The notes beneath the pieces are model-generated. The model was given only the letters and a program-made list of their open reading frames with translations. It was not told where the DNA came from and searched no databases. The position numbers and the translations under genes were made by a program. A stretch of 55,037 bases of DNA from an uncultured Prevotella sp. (GTDB lineage Bacteria > Bacteroidota > Bacteroidia > Bacteroidales > Bacteroidaceae), in contig CAKQPF010000019.1 of assembly GCA_934256705.1 (NCBI GenBank), positions 1-55,037 on the forward strand, read 5' to 3'. The first letter of the stretch is position 1. Every line of letters begins with the position of its first letter. This document shows, piece after piece, positions 16,797 to 25,102 of this stretch.

Positions 16797-16803
16797 CATT
16801 CTC

Positions 16804-17838
16804 TCAAATCGTCCGCAGAGCGCTGAGCAGTTCGGAGTTTTCTTCCCTTGTGCCGATGGTGATGCGGAGACAGTTGTGGCAGAGAGTGATGCGTGAGCGG
16901 TTACGCACGATTATTCCCTTCGCCACGAGGTAATCGTAAGTGGCTTGCGCATCCTCCATCTCAGCGAGAAAGAAGTTTGCATCCGTAGGATAAACCTTCT
17001 TGCAGATAGGCAGAAGGGCAAAGGAATCCATGAGCTGACGGCGCTCCTGAAGGATGAGCTTCACCCATTGCTCCACCTCAAAATTGCGGTTGAGACGGTC
17101 GAGAGCCTCCTGTTGCGTCAGTTTGTTGACGTTGTAAGGATATTTCACCTTATTATATATAGAGATAATCTCCTCACTCGCGAAAGCCATTCCGCAGCGG
17201 ATAGCGGCAGAAGCCCATGCCTTGCTCATGGTCTGGAGGACAATCACGTTTGGCAGTTTGGCGAGAAACCTTGTCAGACTCTTCTCCTGGGAGAAGTCGA
17301 TGTAGGCCTCGTCCACCACCACAATGCCCTGGAAAGAGGTTATCACCTTGATAATCTCGTCGCGGTCAATGCTGTTTCCCGTAGGATTGTTTGGCGAACA
17401 TATCCATATCACCTTCGTGTTGTCATCGCAGGCATCCAGCAAAGCATCTGCTTTTATCTGGAAATCAGCATCCAGAAGCACAGGGCGATATTCCACGTCA
17501 TTGATATCGGCGCAGACTTTATACATTCCGTAGGTCGGTTCGATGGCAACGACATTATCCTTCTTAGGTTCGCAGAAGCAGCGATATACGAGGTCTATGG
17601 CTTCATCCGAACCATTGCCGAGGAATATATTCTCCACCGGAACGTGCTTGATTACGGAGATGCGCTCCTTCACCTCCTGCTGGAGAGGGTCAGGATAGCG
17701 GTTGTAAGGATTATTGTATGGACTCTCATTGGCATCGAGAAAGACGCGAGCCACGTGGCCCGAGTATTCATTTCTCGCACTGCTGTATGGTGCCAACGAC
17801 CAGATGTTCGGTCTTGTCAATTCTTTAAGTGGTTTCAT
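16804..17838 (-). CDS. hisC: Histidinol-phosphate aminotransferase
   Basis: A 344-residue PLP enzyme that converts imidazole-acetol phosphate to L-histidinol phosphate. Fold-type I aminotransferase marks are NGSDEAIDL (about 75-83), SPNNPTG (148-154), VVDEAYIDF (174-182) and the PLP-binding lysine K207 in TMSKAWASA, then RCGMAF. It is the third gene of hisG-hisD-hisC. The 100-base gap to hisD holds a hairpin repeat, so hisC may be expressed at a reduced level. No hisB follows; the next gene is convergent pcrA, so the other pathway genes must be elsewhere. Confidence 0.93.
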   Translation of the reverse strand: MKPLKELTRPNIWSLAPYSSARNEYSGHVARVFLDANESPYNNPYNRYPDPLQQEVKERISVIKHVPVENIFLGNGSDEAIDLVYRCFCEPKKDNVVAIEPTYGMYKVCADINDVEYRPVLLDADFQIKADALLDACDDNTKVIWICSPNNPTGNSIDRDEIIKVITSFQGIVVVDEAYIDFSQEKSLTRFLAKLPNVIVLQTMSKAWASAAIRCGMAFASEEIISIYNKVKYPYNVNKLTQQEALDRLNRNFEVEQWVKLILQERRQLMDSFALLPICKKVYPTDANFFLAEMEDAQATYDYLVAKGIIVRNRSRITLCHNCLRITIGTREENSELLSALRTI

Positions 17839-17853
17839 TGTTTGTCTTTTTTA

Positions 17854-17892
17854 GTCGGGGAATCGGGCGATGACGCGCCCGACACGGTGGCG
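17854..17892. repeat. GC-rich hairpin repeat in the hisD-hisC spacer
   Basis: AATCGGGCGATGACGCGCCCGACACGGTGGC: a TCGGGCG/CGCCCGA stem followed by ACACGGTGGC. An almost identical unit is in the hisG-hisD spacer at 19251-19283, and the CACRGTGGC tail recurs after the hairpins flanking dedA. Confidence 0.7.
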
Positions 17893-17938
17893 GACGTTTG
17901 AGTGAATCGTGTGGGGGGAGGTGAGGCGGACGCTGATT

Positions 17939-19231
17939 TTATCTTGTTTTAAGAATATTGTTGACCCTCACACGCATCGCATTGGCATGAGCTTCGAGCT
18001 GCTCATTTTCTGCCATGCAGACCACGGCACGACCGATGGAGCGGATTCCTTCAGCGGAAAGGTGCTGGAAAGTAATCTTGCGATTGTAGGAATCGAGGTT
18101 TACACCATTATAGGCAAGGGCGTAACCGTGCGTAGGAAGCGTGTGGTTAGTGCCGCTGGCATAGTCGCCAGCCGACTCGCAGGCATACTGTCCGAGGAAC
18201 ACGCTGCCAGCATTCACCACCTTTTCTGCCAGAGAATCATAGTCGGAAGTGGCGATGATGAGATGTTCAGGCGCATAAGCGTTGCTGAGATCCATCGCTT
18301 CGTCCTTGTCGTGAACGAGTACGAAATTGGAGTTTTCCAGTGTCTTCTCCGCGATTTCGTGGCGTGGAAGCACGGCAAGCTGCTTCTTCAGTTCATCCTC
18401 CACCTGGGCAATCATCGCCTCGGAAGTGCTGATGAGAATCACCTGGGAGTCAATGCCGTGTTCAGCCTGTGAGAGAAGGTCGGCAGCCACGTAGGAGGCA
18501 TTGCTCGTCTCATCGGCAATGACGCAGACTTCACTCGGTCCTGCCGGCATATCTATCGCAGCATCATGGAGTGAAACCTGCTGTTTTGCAGCCATTACGT
18601 ATTGGTTTCCCGGTCCGAAAATCTTGTAAACCTTTGGTACGGACTCAGTTCCGTAAGCCATTGCGCCTATGGCCTGTACGCCGCCAGCCTTGAAAATCTT
18701 ACCCACACCAGCCACACGAGCCGCCACGAGGATGGCAGGATTCACTTTTCCTTCCTTGTTTGGCGGAGTGCAGAGCACGATTTCCTTGCATCCCGCAATC
18801 TTGGCAGGAGTGGCAAGCATGAGAACGGTGGAGAAGAGTGGGGCAGTGCCGCCTGGAATGTAAAGTCCGACCTTCTCTATTGCAACGCTTTTCTGCCAGC
18901 ATACAACGCCAGGAGCCGTCTCCACCTTCTGTGTCTCAAATTTCTGCGACTCATGAAAGCGTGCGATGTTCTGGTGGGCAAGGATGAGGGAATTCTTTAA
19001 TTCCTTGCTTACAAGGCTCTCTGCTTCAAGCATTTCCTCTTCGGTAACAGCGAGCTGCGTGAGGTTTGCCTTGTCAAACTTTGCTTCGTATTCCATCACT
19101 GCCTTGTCGCCATTGGCTTTCACGTCAGCCAAGACGGTGGCTACGGTGGCATTGAGCTGAGAGACGTCAAGGTGCGGGCGCTCTATTATCTTAGCTATCT
19201 CTTCTTTGGTCGGGTATTTCGTTATTCTCAT
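17939..19231 (-). CDS. hisD: Histidinol dehydrogenase
   Basis: A 430-residue zinc enzyme that oxidises L-histidinol in two NAD-dependent steps to L-histidine. Family segments include PGGTAPLFSTVLMLATPAK, FGPGNQYVMAAKQQVS, DMPAGPSEVCVIAD, AEHGIDSQVIL and the zinc-site region YAPEHLIIA, then SGTNHTLPTHGYA. The length is normal. It is the second gene of the his group, separated from hisG by 125 bases that contain a hairpin repeat. Confidence 0.95.
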   Translation of the reverse strand: MRITKYPTKEEIAKIIERPHLDVSQLNATVATVLADVKANGDKAVMEYEAKFDKANLTQLAVTEEEMLEAESLVSKELKNSLILAHQNIARFHESQKFETQKVETAPGVVCWQKSVAIEKVGLYIPGGTAPLFSTVLMLATPAKIAGCKEIVLCTPPNKEGKVNPAILVAARVAGVGKIFKAGGVQAIGAMAYGTESVPKVYKIFGPGNQYVMAAKQQVSLHDAAIDMPAGPSEVCVIADETSNASYVAADLLSQAEHGIDSQVILISTSEAMIAQVEDELKKQLAVLPRHEIAEKTLENSNFVLVHDKDEAMDLSNAYAPEHLIIATSDYDSLAEKVVNAGSVFLGQYACESAGDYASGTNHTLPTHGYALAYNGVNLDSYNRKITFQHLSAEGIRSIGRAVVCMAENEQLEAHANAMRVRVNNILKTR

Positions 19232-19250
19232 TTGCTTAAGCTTTTTTTGT

Positions 19251-19283
19251 GGAATCGGGCGTAAAAGCGCCCGACACAGTGGC
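19251..19283. repeat. GC-rich hairpin repeat in the hisG-hisD spacer
   Basis: GGAATCGGGCGTAAAAGCGCCCGACACAGTGGC differs from the unit at 17854-17892 mainly in the loop. It lies within an operon, where it could tune message stability. Confidence 0.7.
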
Positions 19284-19356
19284 TTCTGTGTGCTGCTGGT
19301 GCGTTTTTCTCACTAAAGAGCCAAAAAACCGAAAACCAACAACCAACAACCACAAA

Positions 19357-20208
19357 TTAGATAATCATCTTCTCGATAGTATTGACCAGAATGCCCTGGG
19401 CACCGAGTTCCTTCAGTTTACCGATGATTTCCCAGAACACCTTCTGTCCGATTACAGCGTGGACAGAGCACCATTCCTCGTCAGCAAGCGGTATGATGGT
19501 AGGGCTTTTGAGTCCAGGAAGCACTTCCACAATCTCCTTCAGCTTTGCCTTAGGTGCGTTCATGCGTACATATTTCTGACCTTCAGCATTCTTTACAGCC
19601 TCAAAGCGGAAGAGCATCTCATTGAGGATCTCGCGCTTTTCGTCAGAGAGACCTTTGTGGGCTATGAGCAGTGCCTCGCTCTGAGTCACCACTTCCACCT
19701 CTCGGAGGTTGTTGCTCACGAGTGTTGAACCGCTCGATACGATGTCGAAGATGCCGTCTGCAAGGCATATTCCCGGTGCTATCTCCACGCTTCCGGTGAT
19801 GATGTGTATCTCCGCATCGATGTTGTTCTTCTCCAGGAAGTTGCGAAGAATGACAGGGTAAGAGGTGGCAATCTTCTTTCCGTTGAACCATTCCAATCCA
19901 GTGTATTCCACAGACTTGGGGATAGCGAGCGAGAGACGGCACTTTGAGAAGCCGAGTCGGCTTATTATCTCTGCGTCTTCATGACGCTCCAGAAATTCAT
20001 TCTCGCCCACGATGCCGATGTCGGCCACGCCTAACGCCACGCTCTGCGGAATATCGTCATCGCGGAGATAGAGCACTTCGAGTGGGAAATTGCCTGACTG
20101 GGCGAGGAGGACTCGCTTGCTGGAACTTACTTTGATGTCTGCTTCATTGAGCAGATTGATGCAGTCTTCAAAGAGACGGCCTTTGGATTGCAATGCTATT
20201 CTTAACAT
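19357..20208 (-). CDS. hisG: ATP phosphoribosyltransferase, long form
   Basis: The first enzyme of histidine synthesis, joining ATP and PRPP. With 283 residues it is the long, HisZ-independent form. Visible parts are LRIALQSKGRLFEDC at the start, the GVADIGIVGENEF segment and SYPVILRNFLEK. DGIFDIVSSGSTLVSNNLRE is the phosphate-binding loop. A C-terminal ACT-like regulatory domain lies after about residue 210 (LPGLKSPTIIPLAD). That domain is where histidine feedback normally acts. It is the first gene of the his group behind a clear promoter; no leader peptide rich in histidine is seen. Confidence 0.93.
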   Translation of the reverse strand: MLRIALQSKGRLFEDCINLLNEADIKVSSSKRVLLAQSGNFPLEVLYLRDDDIPQSVALGVADIGIVGENEFLERHEDAEIISRLGFSKCRLSLAIPKSVEYTGLEWFNGKKIATSYPVILRNFLEKNNIDAEIHIITGSVEIAPGICLADGIFDIVSSGSTLVSNNLREVEVVTQSEALLIAHKGLSDEKREILNEMLFRFEAVKNAEGQKYVRMNAPKAKLKEIVEVLPGLKSPTIIPLADEEWCSVHAVIGQKVFWEIIGKLKELGAQGILVNTIEKMII

Positions 20209-20262
20209 TTGTATTTTGTGTTATTTACTTATCTTTTTACCTTTGTTTGTAACAATCTGTCT

Positions 20263-20294
20263 GCAAAGGTAATAATTAATTTTCAAAATGCAAA
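20263..20294 (-). promoter_or_regulatory. Promoter of the his gene group
   Basis: On the minus strand, TTTG (20294-20291), 19 bases, TACCTTTGC (20271-20263): a consensus Bacteroidetes promoter, with the hisG ATG 55 bases downstream. Confidence 0.85.
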
Positions 20295-20389
20295 GAATAA
20301 CGTGAGAAATGTGAGAAATTGTTTGGTTGTAGGTTTATTCATTCCTTTGTAGTTGGTTGAAATGGGAAATAGAATAAAACTGTATGAAG

Positions 20390-20432
20390 GATAGCCCCCT
20401 CCCGTCCCCAGTGGGGATAAGAGGGGGCTATC
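20390..20432. terminator. C-rich hairpin after the asparaginase gene
   Basis: GATAGCCCCCTC (20390-20401) pairs perfectly with GAGGGGGCTATC (20421-20432), with an inner CCCC/GGGG stem. It lies 17 bases downstream of the asparaginase stop. Similar CCCCCTCC segments occur at 16561, 16761 and 46375, so it is also a repeat family. Confidence 0.7.
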
Positions 20433-20448
20433 CTTGAAATGATTGTTT

Positions 20449-21531
20449 CTATTCTTTCACCAGACAACTGTCCAGAGTGATTTCACCAGCCAAGCAACGC
20501 TTCATGTGCTCGGTGATTACGCCCGGGTCAGAGTGAAGTGCAGAGAGGTGCATGAGCTTTGTCGTAGCCGCTTCGATGGTGCTGTCGTAGCCTGAGAGAA
20601 CGCCGGCATTAAAGAGGTGGAGACCTGCACCATATCTCTCCATTTCTACACGACCAGCCACACACTGGGAGATATTGACGATTACTACGCCACGATCCAC
20701 AGCAGTGGTAAGCATATCGGTGAGCCATTTCTGCTGTGGAGCATTGCCGGAGCCATAGCTTCGCATCACGATTCCCTTAAGGTTCGGATTGTCAATGATA
20801 TGCTTGAATACAGACTCCTGAAGTCCTGGGAATAAGGAGAATACGAGAATGTTAGGGTTCATCTCCTTATGGGGAATCATCGGACGGGTGAAGTCTGGCT
20901 GGAGAATATGGTGGTAGTTGAAATTGAATTCCACTCCAGCCTCGCAGAGGTGAGGATAATTGAATGATTCGAAAGCGTTGAACTGCTCAGCGTCCTGCTT
21001 GGTGCTTCGGTTTCCGCGCAGCAGGTGTCCACCAAAGTAGATGCAGACCTCAGGGATTGGAGTCACGCCGCACTCATTCTTCAGCGAAGCGAGCTCGATG
21101 CTCGTGATAAGGTTCTCCTTGCCGTCAGTACGCATCTGGCCGATAGGCAGTTGGGATCCGGTGAGAATGACGGGCTTAGTAAGGTTTTGCAGCATGAATG
21201 AGAGGGCTGATGCTGTGTAAGCCATAGTGTCTGTACCGTGGAGGATTACGAAGCCGTCGTAGCGGGTATAGTTTTGGCTGATTATCTGCACAAGTTGCGA
21301 CCAGACGAGATAGTCCATGTCGCTTGAGTCTATAGGTTTGTCAAACTGATAAACCGTGATGTTCGCCTGAATCTGCTCCAGTTCCGGAATGCGGGACAGG
21401 AGATGGTTGAAGTCAAGAGGCTCCAAAGCGCCGGTCTTTTCGTTTCGTCCCATACCGATTGTGCCACCTGTATAAATAAGGAGAACTCGCTCGGTGCGCT
21501 TGAGAGATTCATGCAGTGTGGAGGTTTTCAT
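20449..21531 (-). CDS. ansA: Cytoplasmic (type I) L-asparaginase
   Basis: A 360-residue enzyme that hydrolyses asparagine to aspartate and ammonia. The first catalytic Thr lies in YTGGTIGM, the second in ILHGTDTMAYTASALSF, and the Lys in RTDGKENLITS. There is no signal peptide, and the length fits type I enzymes of the AnsA kind. It has its own promoter and a hairpin terminator, so it is a single-gene unit. Confidence 0.92.
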   Translation of the reverse strand: MKTSTLHESLKRTERVLLIYTGGTIGMGRNEKTGALEPLDFNHLLSRIPELEQIQANITVYQFDKPIDSSDMDYLVWSQLVQIISQNYTRYDGFVILHGTDTMAYTASALSFMLQNLTKPVILTGSQLPIGQMRTDGKENLITSIELASLKNECGVTPIPEVCIYFGGHLLRGNRSTKQDAEQFNAFESFNYPHLCEAGVEFNFNYHHILQPDFTRPMIPHKEMNPNILVFSLFPGLQESVFKHIIDNPNLKGIVMRSYGSGNAPQQKWLTDMLTTAVDRGVVIVNISQCVAGRVEMERYGAGLHLFNAGVLSGYDSTIEAATTKLMHLSALHSDPGVITEHMKRCLAGEITLDSCLVKE

Positions 21532-21576
21532 GTTCTTTTTTTTATTGGGTTAATAGGTTTCATTGCCTTACGGACT

Positions 21577-21607
21577 GCAAATTTAGTTATATTTTTTGAA
21601 AAATCAA
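21577..21607 (-). promoter_or_regulatory. Promoter of ansA
   Basis: On the minus strand, TTG (21607-21605), 19 bases, TAAATTTGC (21585-21577), 46 bases before the ansA ATG. A divergent TACATTTGC on the plus strand at 21639-21647 is the likely -7 element of uxaC. Confidence 0.75.
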
Positions 21608-21734
21608 GGGAAACATTCTTTATTTGCAAAAAAAGTAGTACATTTGCATCGAAAATGGGCAGTATTTGATAATATCAGCCTCTTTTCCGCTACTACTGTA
21701 TTAACAAACAACAATATTTTAAATCTAAACTGAA

Positions 21735-23150
21735 ATGAAACAATTCAACGACGAGAACTTCCTTCTCGAAACGAAGACAGCGCAGGACCTCTATCACAAC
21801 CACGCTGCCAAGATGCCTATCATCGACTATCACTGCCACCTTATTCCACAGATGGTCGCTGAAAACAAGCGCTTCGATTCCATCGCGCAGATCTGGCTTA
21901 TGGGCGACCACTACAAGTGGCGTGCTATGCGTTCCAACGGCATCGACGAGCGTTTCTGCACCGGCAAGGACACTACTGACTGGGAGAAGTTCGAGAAATG
22001 GGCTGAGACCGTGCCTTACACATTCCGCAACCCATTGTATCACTGGACACACCTTGAGCTCAAGACGGCTTTCGGAATTGACAAGCTCCTCAATCCTGAG
22101 ACAGCACGCGAGATATATGACGACTGCAACAATCAGATACAGAATGACCCTAAGTTCTGCCCACGCGGAATGATGGAGCACTACAACGTGAAGATTGTCT
22201 GCACCACTGACGACCCTGCAGACTCCCTGGAGTGGCACAAAGTGGTGAAGGACGACCCTACAGCAAAGACACGCATGCTCCCTACATGGCGTCCTGACGC
22301 TGGCATGAACATCGACGCTACCACTTGGAAGGCTTACATCGAGAAGCTCGCAAGCGTTGCTGAGATGCCTATCACTTGCTTCGCAGAGCTCGTTGCTGCT
22401 CTCCAGAAGCGTCATGATTTCTTCGAGACAATGGGATGTAAACTCTCTGACCATGGTATTGAGGAATTCTACGACGAGCCATACACAGAGGCTGAGATTG
22501 ATGCTATCATGAAGAAGGCACTCGCTGGCGAGGCAATCACTAAGGAAGAAGAGCGCAAGTATAAGCACGCTTATCTCTTCGAGCAGGGCAAGATGGACTA
22601 TGCTTCTGGCTGGGCACAGCAGTATCACTACGGTGCTATTCGCAACAACAACTCTAAGATGTTTGCTAAGCTCGGAGCTGACACAGGTTTCGACTCAATC
22701 GGTGAGTTCACCACAGCAAAAGCAATGTCTCATTTCCTCGATGAACTCAACACCAACGGCACTCTCGCCAAGACAATCCTCTACAACCTCAACCCATGTG
22801 CTAACGAGGTTATCGCTACTATGCTCGGTAACTTCCAGGATGGTTCTGTTGCAGGAAAGATTCAGTTTGGTTCTGGTTGGTGGTTCCTCGATCAGAAGGA
22901 TGGCATGGAGAAGCAGATGAACGCTCTCTCAGTGCTCGGTCTTCTCTCTCGCTTCGTAGGTATGCTGACCGACTCACGCTCATTCCTCTCTTATCCACGT
23001 CACGAGTATTTCCGTCGCACACTCTGTAATCTCCTCGGCAATGACATTGAGAAGGGTCTTATCCCATTCACTGGTTACGAAGAGAAGCGCGTGCGTCAGA
23101 TGGTAGAGGATATCTGCTACAACAACGCAGCCCGCTACTTCAACTTCTAA
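21735..23150 (+). CDS. uxaC: Glucuronate isomerase
   Basis: A 471-residue member of the amidohydrolase fold that interconverts D-glucuronate and D-fructuronate (and galacturonate and tagaturonate), the first step of uronic acid use. Visible marks are the metal-site IIDYHCHLIP, the HWTHLELKTAFGI segment, VKIVCTTDDPADSLEWH, CTTDDP and the C-terminal MLTDSRSFLSYPRHEYFRR. The length is as expected. It is not in an operon with other uronate genes here; it has a terminator after it and stands just before the arabinose locus. Confidence 0.95.
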   Translation: MKQFNDENFLLETKTAQDLYHNHAAKMPIIDYHCHLIPQMVAENKRFDSIAQIWLMGDHYKWRAMRSNGIDERFCTGKDTTDWEKFEKWAETVPYTFRNPLYHWTHLELKTAFGIDKLLNPETAREIYDDCNNQIQNDPKFCPRGMMEHYNVKIVCTTDDPADSLEWHKVVKDDPTAKTRMLPTWRPDAGMNIDATTWKAYIEKLASVAEMPITCFAELVAALQKRHDFFETMGCKLSDHGIEEFYDEPYTEAEIDAIMKKALAGEAITKEEERKYKHAYLFEQGKMDYASGWAQQYHYGAIRNNNSKMFAKLGADTGFDSIGEFTTAKAMSHFLDELNTNGTLAKTILYNLNPCANEVIATMLGNFQDGSVAGKIQFGSGWWFLDQKDGMEKQMNALSVLGLLSRFVGMLTDSRSFLSYPRHEYFRRTLCNLLGNDIEKGLIPFTGYEEKRVRQMVEDICYNNAARYFNF

Positions 23151-23178
23151 GTATTTCCTATACTTCAACATAATTCCT

Positions 23179-23218
23179 GCCACTCTGCCCGGACCTCTTT
23201 TGGTTCCGGCAGAGTGGC
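23179..23218 (+). terminator. Terminator of uxaC
   Basis: GCCACTCTGCC (from 23179) pairs with GGCAGAGTGGC (to 23218), with GGA/TCC inside, 28 bases after the stop codon. A clear T-run is lacking. Confidence 0.65.
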
Positions 23219-23248
23219 TGGTCGCTTCTTCCTTATATTTGCCGCTAA

Positions 23249-23440
23249 GTGACGGTGAAAAAATAAATTGGTATGATTTGAGCCTCATATTTTTGAGATA
23301 TTTTCTTCACTCGAAGAGGGAGTATAGCGGGCTATATGACCGATGAGAGGGAAGAAAATAGCCAAAAAGATGAGGTTGAGAACAAATTGATATAGTACAT
23401 TTTTCCCTCAAATCGTACCAAGTTGTTTTTTTACTGTCAC
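23249..23440. mobile_element. 192-bp MITE-like element, copy 1
   Basis: Terminal inverted repeats of about 34 bp (GTGACGGTGAAAAAATAAAT at the left, its near-complement at the right), no coding frame, and a 3-bp flanking repeat TAA. A second copy at 42398-42592 is nearly identical along its whole length and is flanked by ATA on both sides. The core has further complementary segments such as ATAGCGGGCTAT. Confidence 0.85.
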
Positions 23441-23698
23441 TAAAGTCCTTTCTTTCGCTTTTGGCCTTTGCCGACTATGCAGAAAATGCAGTCACGTCTA
23501 GTAAGCCCATTTTCGTTATTTTTCGTCATTTTCCACAATCGCACAGATGAAATGATGTGTAGAAGAGCAAAAAGCGAGAGCTTGTATAAAAGTGTCCTAT
23601 TTACACTTCAATTCTTCATTTTTACCCCATTTTGCTTAGAGCAGATTGCAAAATGAGGGTCTTTCTTTCCATTTTTCTCAAATAATATGTGTGTTTTC
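23441..23698. other. Spacer before the arabinose locus
   Basis: About 260 bases with no convincing gene or conserved structure, between the MITE-like element and the mutarotase promoter. Confidence 0.4.
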
Positions 23699-23730
23699 TT
23701 GCATGGGTAAAAAAAATAGATTACCTTTGA
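23699..23730 (+). promoter_or_regulatory. Promoter of the arabinose-locus mutarotase gene
   Basis: TTG at 23699-23701, 20 bases, TACCTTTG at 23722-23729; the ATG follows 49 bases later. Confidence 0.8.
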
Positions 23731-23778
23731 AACGATTTTGTAAAAACAAATACAAATCTATTCAAAATACTAAGCAAT

Positions 23779-24960
23779 ATGAACAACCTAAAGACATTAC
23801 TTTTCTCAGCAGGCGTTGCAGTAGCAATGTTCTCTGCTTGCTCTTCAACGGAAGGCAAATCTACACTTACACAGTCTGGACTCGATGCTGCAGCTTTCGA
23901 CACCGTAATCGGTGGAAAGAAGGTGGCTCTCTATACTCTTACAAATGCCAACGGCATGGAAGTCTGCATCACAAACTATGGCGGACGCGTCGTTTCACTC
24001 GTCGTTCCAGACAAGGATGGTAAACCAACTGATGTGGTTCTCGGTTTCGACAATATCGCACAGTATGCTGACACTCTCAATTCTCCAAGCGATTACGGAT
24101 CTTCTGTAGGTCGATATGCCAACCGTATCGCTGGCGGTAAGTTCTCACTCAACGGTCAGGAGTACCAGTTGAAGCAGAATGACAAGATGAATTGTCTCCA
24201 CGGTGGTGGCACTACAGGCTGGATGAACCAGGTGTATGAGGCAGAGCAGGTGGGCGACTCCATCCTCAAACTGACCATCACTGCTCCTGATGGAGAAAAC
24301 GGTTTCCCTGGAACTGTAAAGGCTACAACCACTTACACCCTCAAGTCTGACAATACTCTCGACATGGTTTGGGAGGCAACCACAGACAAGGAAACCATCA
24401 TCAACCAGACAAACCATAATTATTACAACCTCAACGGTGATTTCAACAGCGTAGGTACTGACATGATTCTCTATCTCAACGCTGACAATTTCACTCCTTC
24501 TGATGAATTCTATATCCCAACTGGCGAAATCAAGCCTGTCAAGGGCACTCCATTCGACTTCACCACACCGCACGCCATCAAGGACGCAATCGGTGCTGAC
24601 TTCGATCAGGTGAAGAATGCTAATGGCGGCATCGACCATAATTTCTGTCTCAATACTTACAAGGACGGCAAGGGCGACGACACCAAGGTCTGCGCTTCCC
24701 TCTATTCTCCTAAGACTGGAATCTTCCTTGAGATGTTCACCAATGAGCCAGGCGTCCAGTGCTACACAGGTAATTTCCAGGGCATCGGCAATGAGCCGAG
24801 CATCAAGCACAAGGGCGGAAAATACCCACAGTATGTCAGCGTTTGTCTCGAAAGCCAGAAATATCCTGACTCTCCAAACAAGAAGGACTTCGTGCAGCCT
24901 ACTCTCAAGCCAGGCGAGAAGTACTACAGCCACGCTGCTTACAGATTCTCAATCAAGTAA
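23779..24960 (+). CDS. galM: Secreted aldose 1-epimerase (mutarotase) lipoprotein
   Basis: A 393-residue enzyme that speeds interconversion of the alpha and beta forms of sugars, here probably arabinose. The signal peptide ends in FSAC, a lipobox, so it is probably anchored in the envelope facing the periplasm or outside, unlike cytoplasmic GalM. Family marks are TNYGGRVVSLVVPDKDG, GRYANRIAGGKF, LHGGGTTGWM, TNHNYYNLNG (catalytic His) and the C-terminal FLEMFTNEPGVQCYTGN with the catalytic Glu. It comes directly before a sugar symporter, with a hairpin between them. The same order exists in the Bacteroides thetaiotaomicron arabinose cluster as I recall it. Confidence 0.92.
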   Translation: MNNLKTLLFSAGVAVAMFSACSSTEGKSTLTQSGLDAAAFDTVIGGKKVALYTLTNANGMEVCITNYGGRVVSLVVPDKDGKPTDVVLGFDNIAQYADTLNSPSDYGSSVGRYANRIAGGKFSLNGQEYQLKQNDKMNCLHGGGTTGWMNQVYEAEQVGDSILKLTITAPDGENGFPGTVKATTTYTLKSDNTLDMVWEATTDKETIINQTNHNYYNLNGDFNSVGTDMILYLNADNFTPSDEFYIPTGEIKPVKGTPFDFTTPHAIKDAIGADFDQVKNANGGIDHNFCLNTYKDGKGDDTKVCASLYSPKTGIFLEMFTNEPGVQCYTGNFQGIGNEPSIKHKGGKYPQYVSVCLESQKYPDSPNKKDFVQPTLKPGEKYYSHAAYRFSIK

Positions 24961-24962
24961 TA

Positions 24963-25013
24963 CAACGCTAATGCCACTGATAGGTTGCGTAGTCTGTCAG
25001 TGGCTTGGCGTGT
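24963..25013 (+). terminator. Hairpin between the mutarotase and symporter genes
   Basis: AACGC...GCCACTGA pairs with TCAGTGGC...GCGTG, an 8-bp perfect core extended outward. It may partly end transcription between galM and the symporter gene. Confidence 0.6.
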
Positions 25014-25102
25014 TATTGATTGCCAGATGATTACAGCATTTTATCTGAAGAAAAAAATAAATACAAATATTAAAACAAAACTCCAAAAACTCTAACAAAA
25101 CA

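Noticed and set aside
21693..22628. A 311-codon minus-strand frame
   Set aside because: Antisense shadow of uxaC, which is recognised along its whole length.
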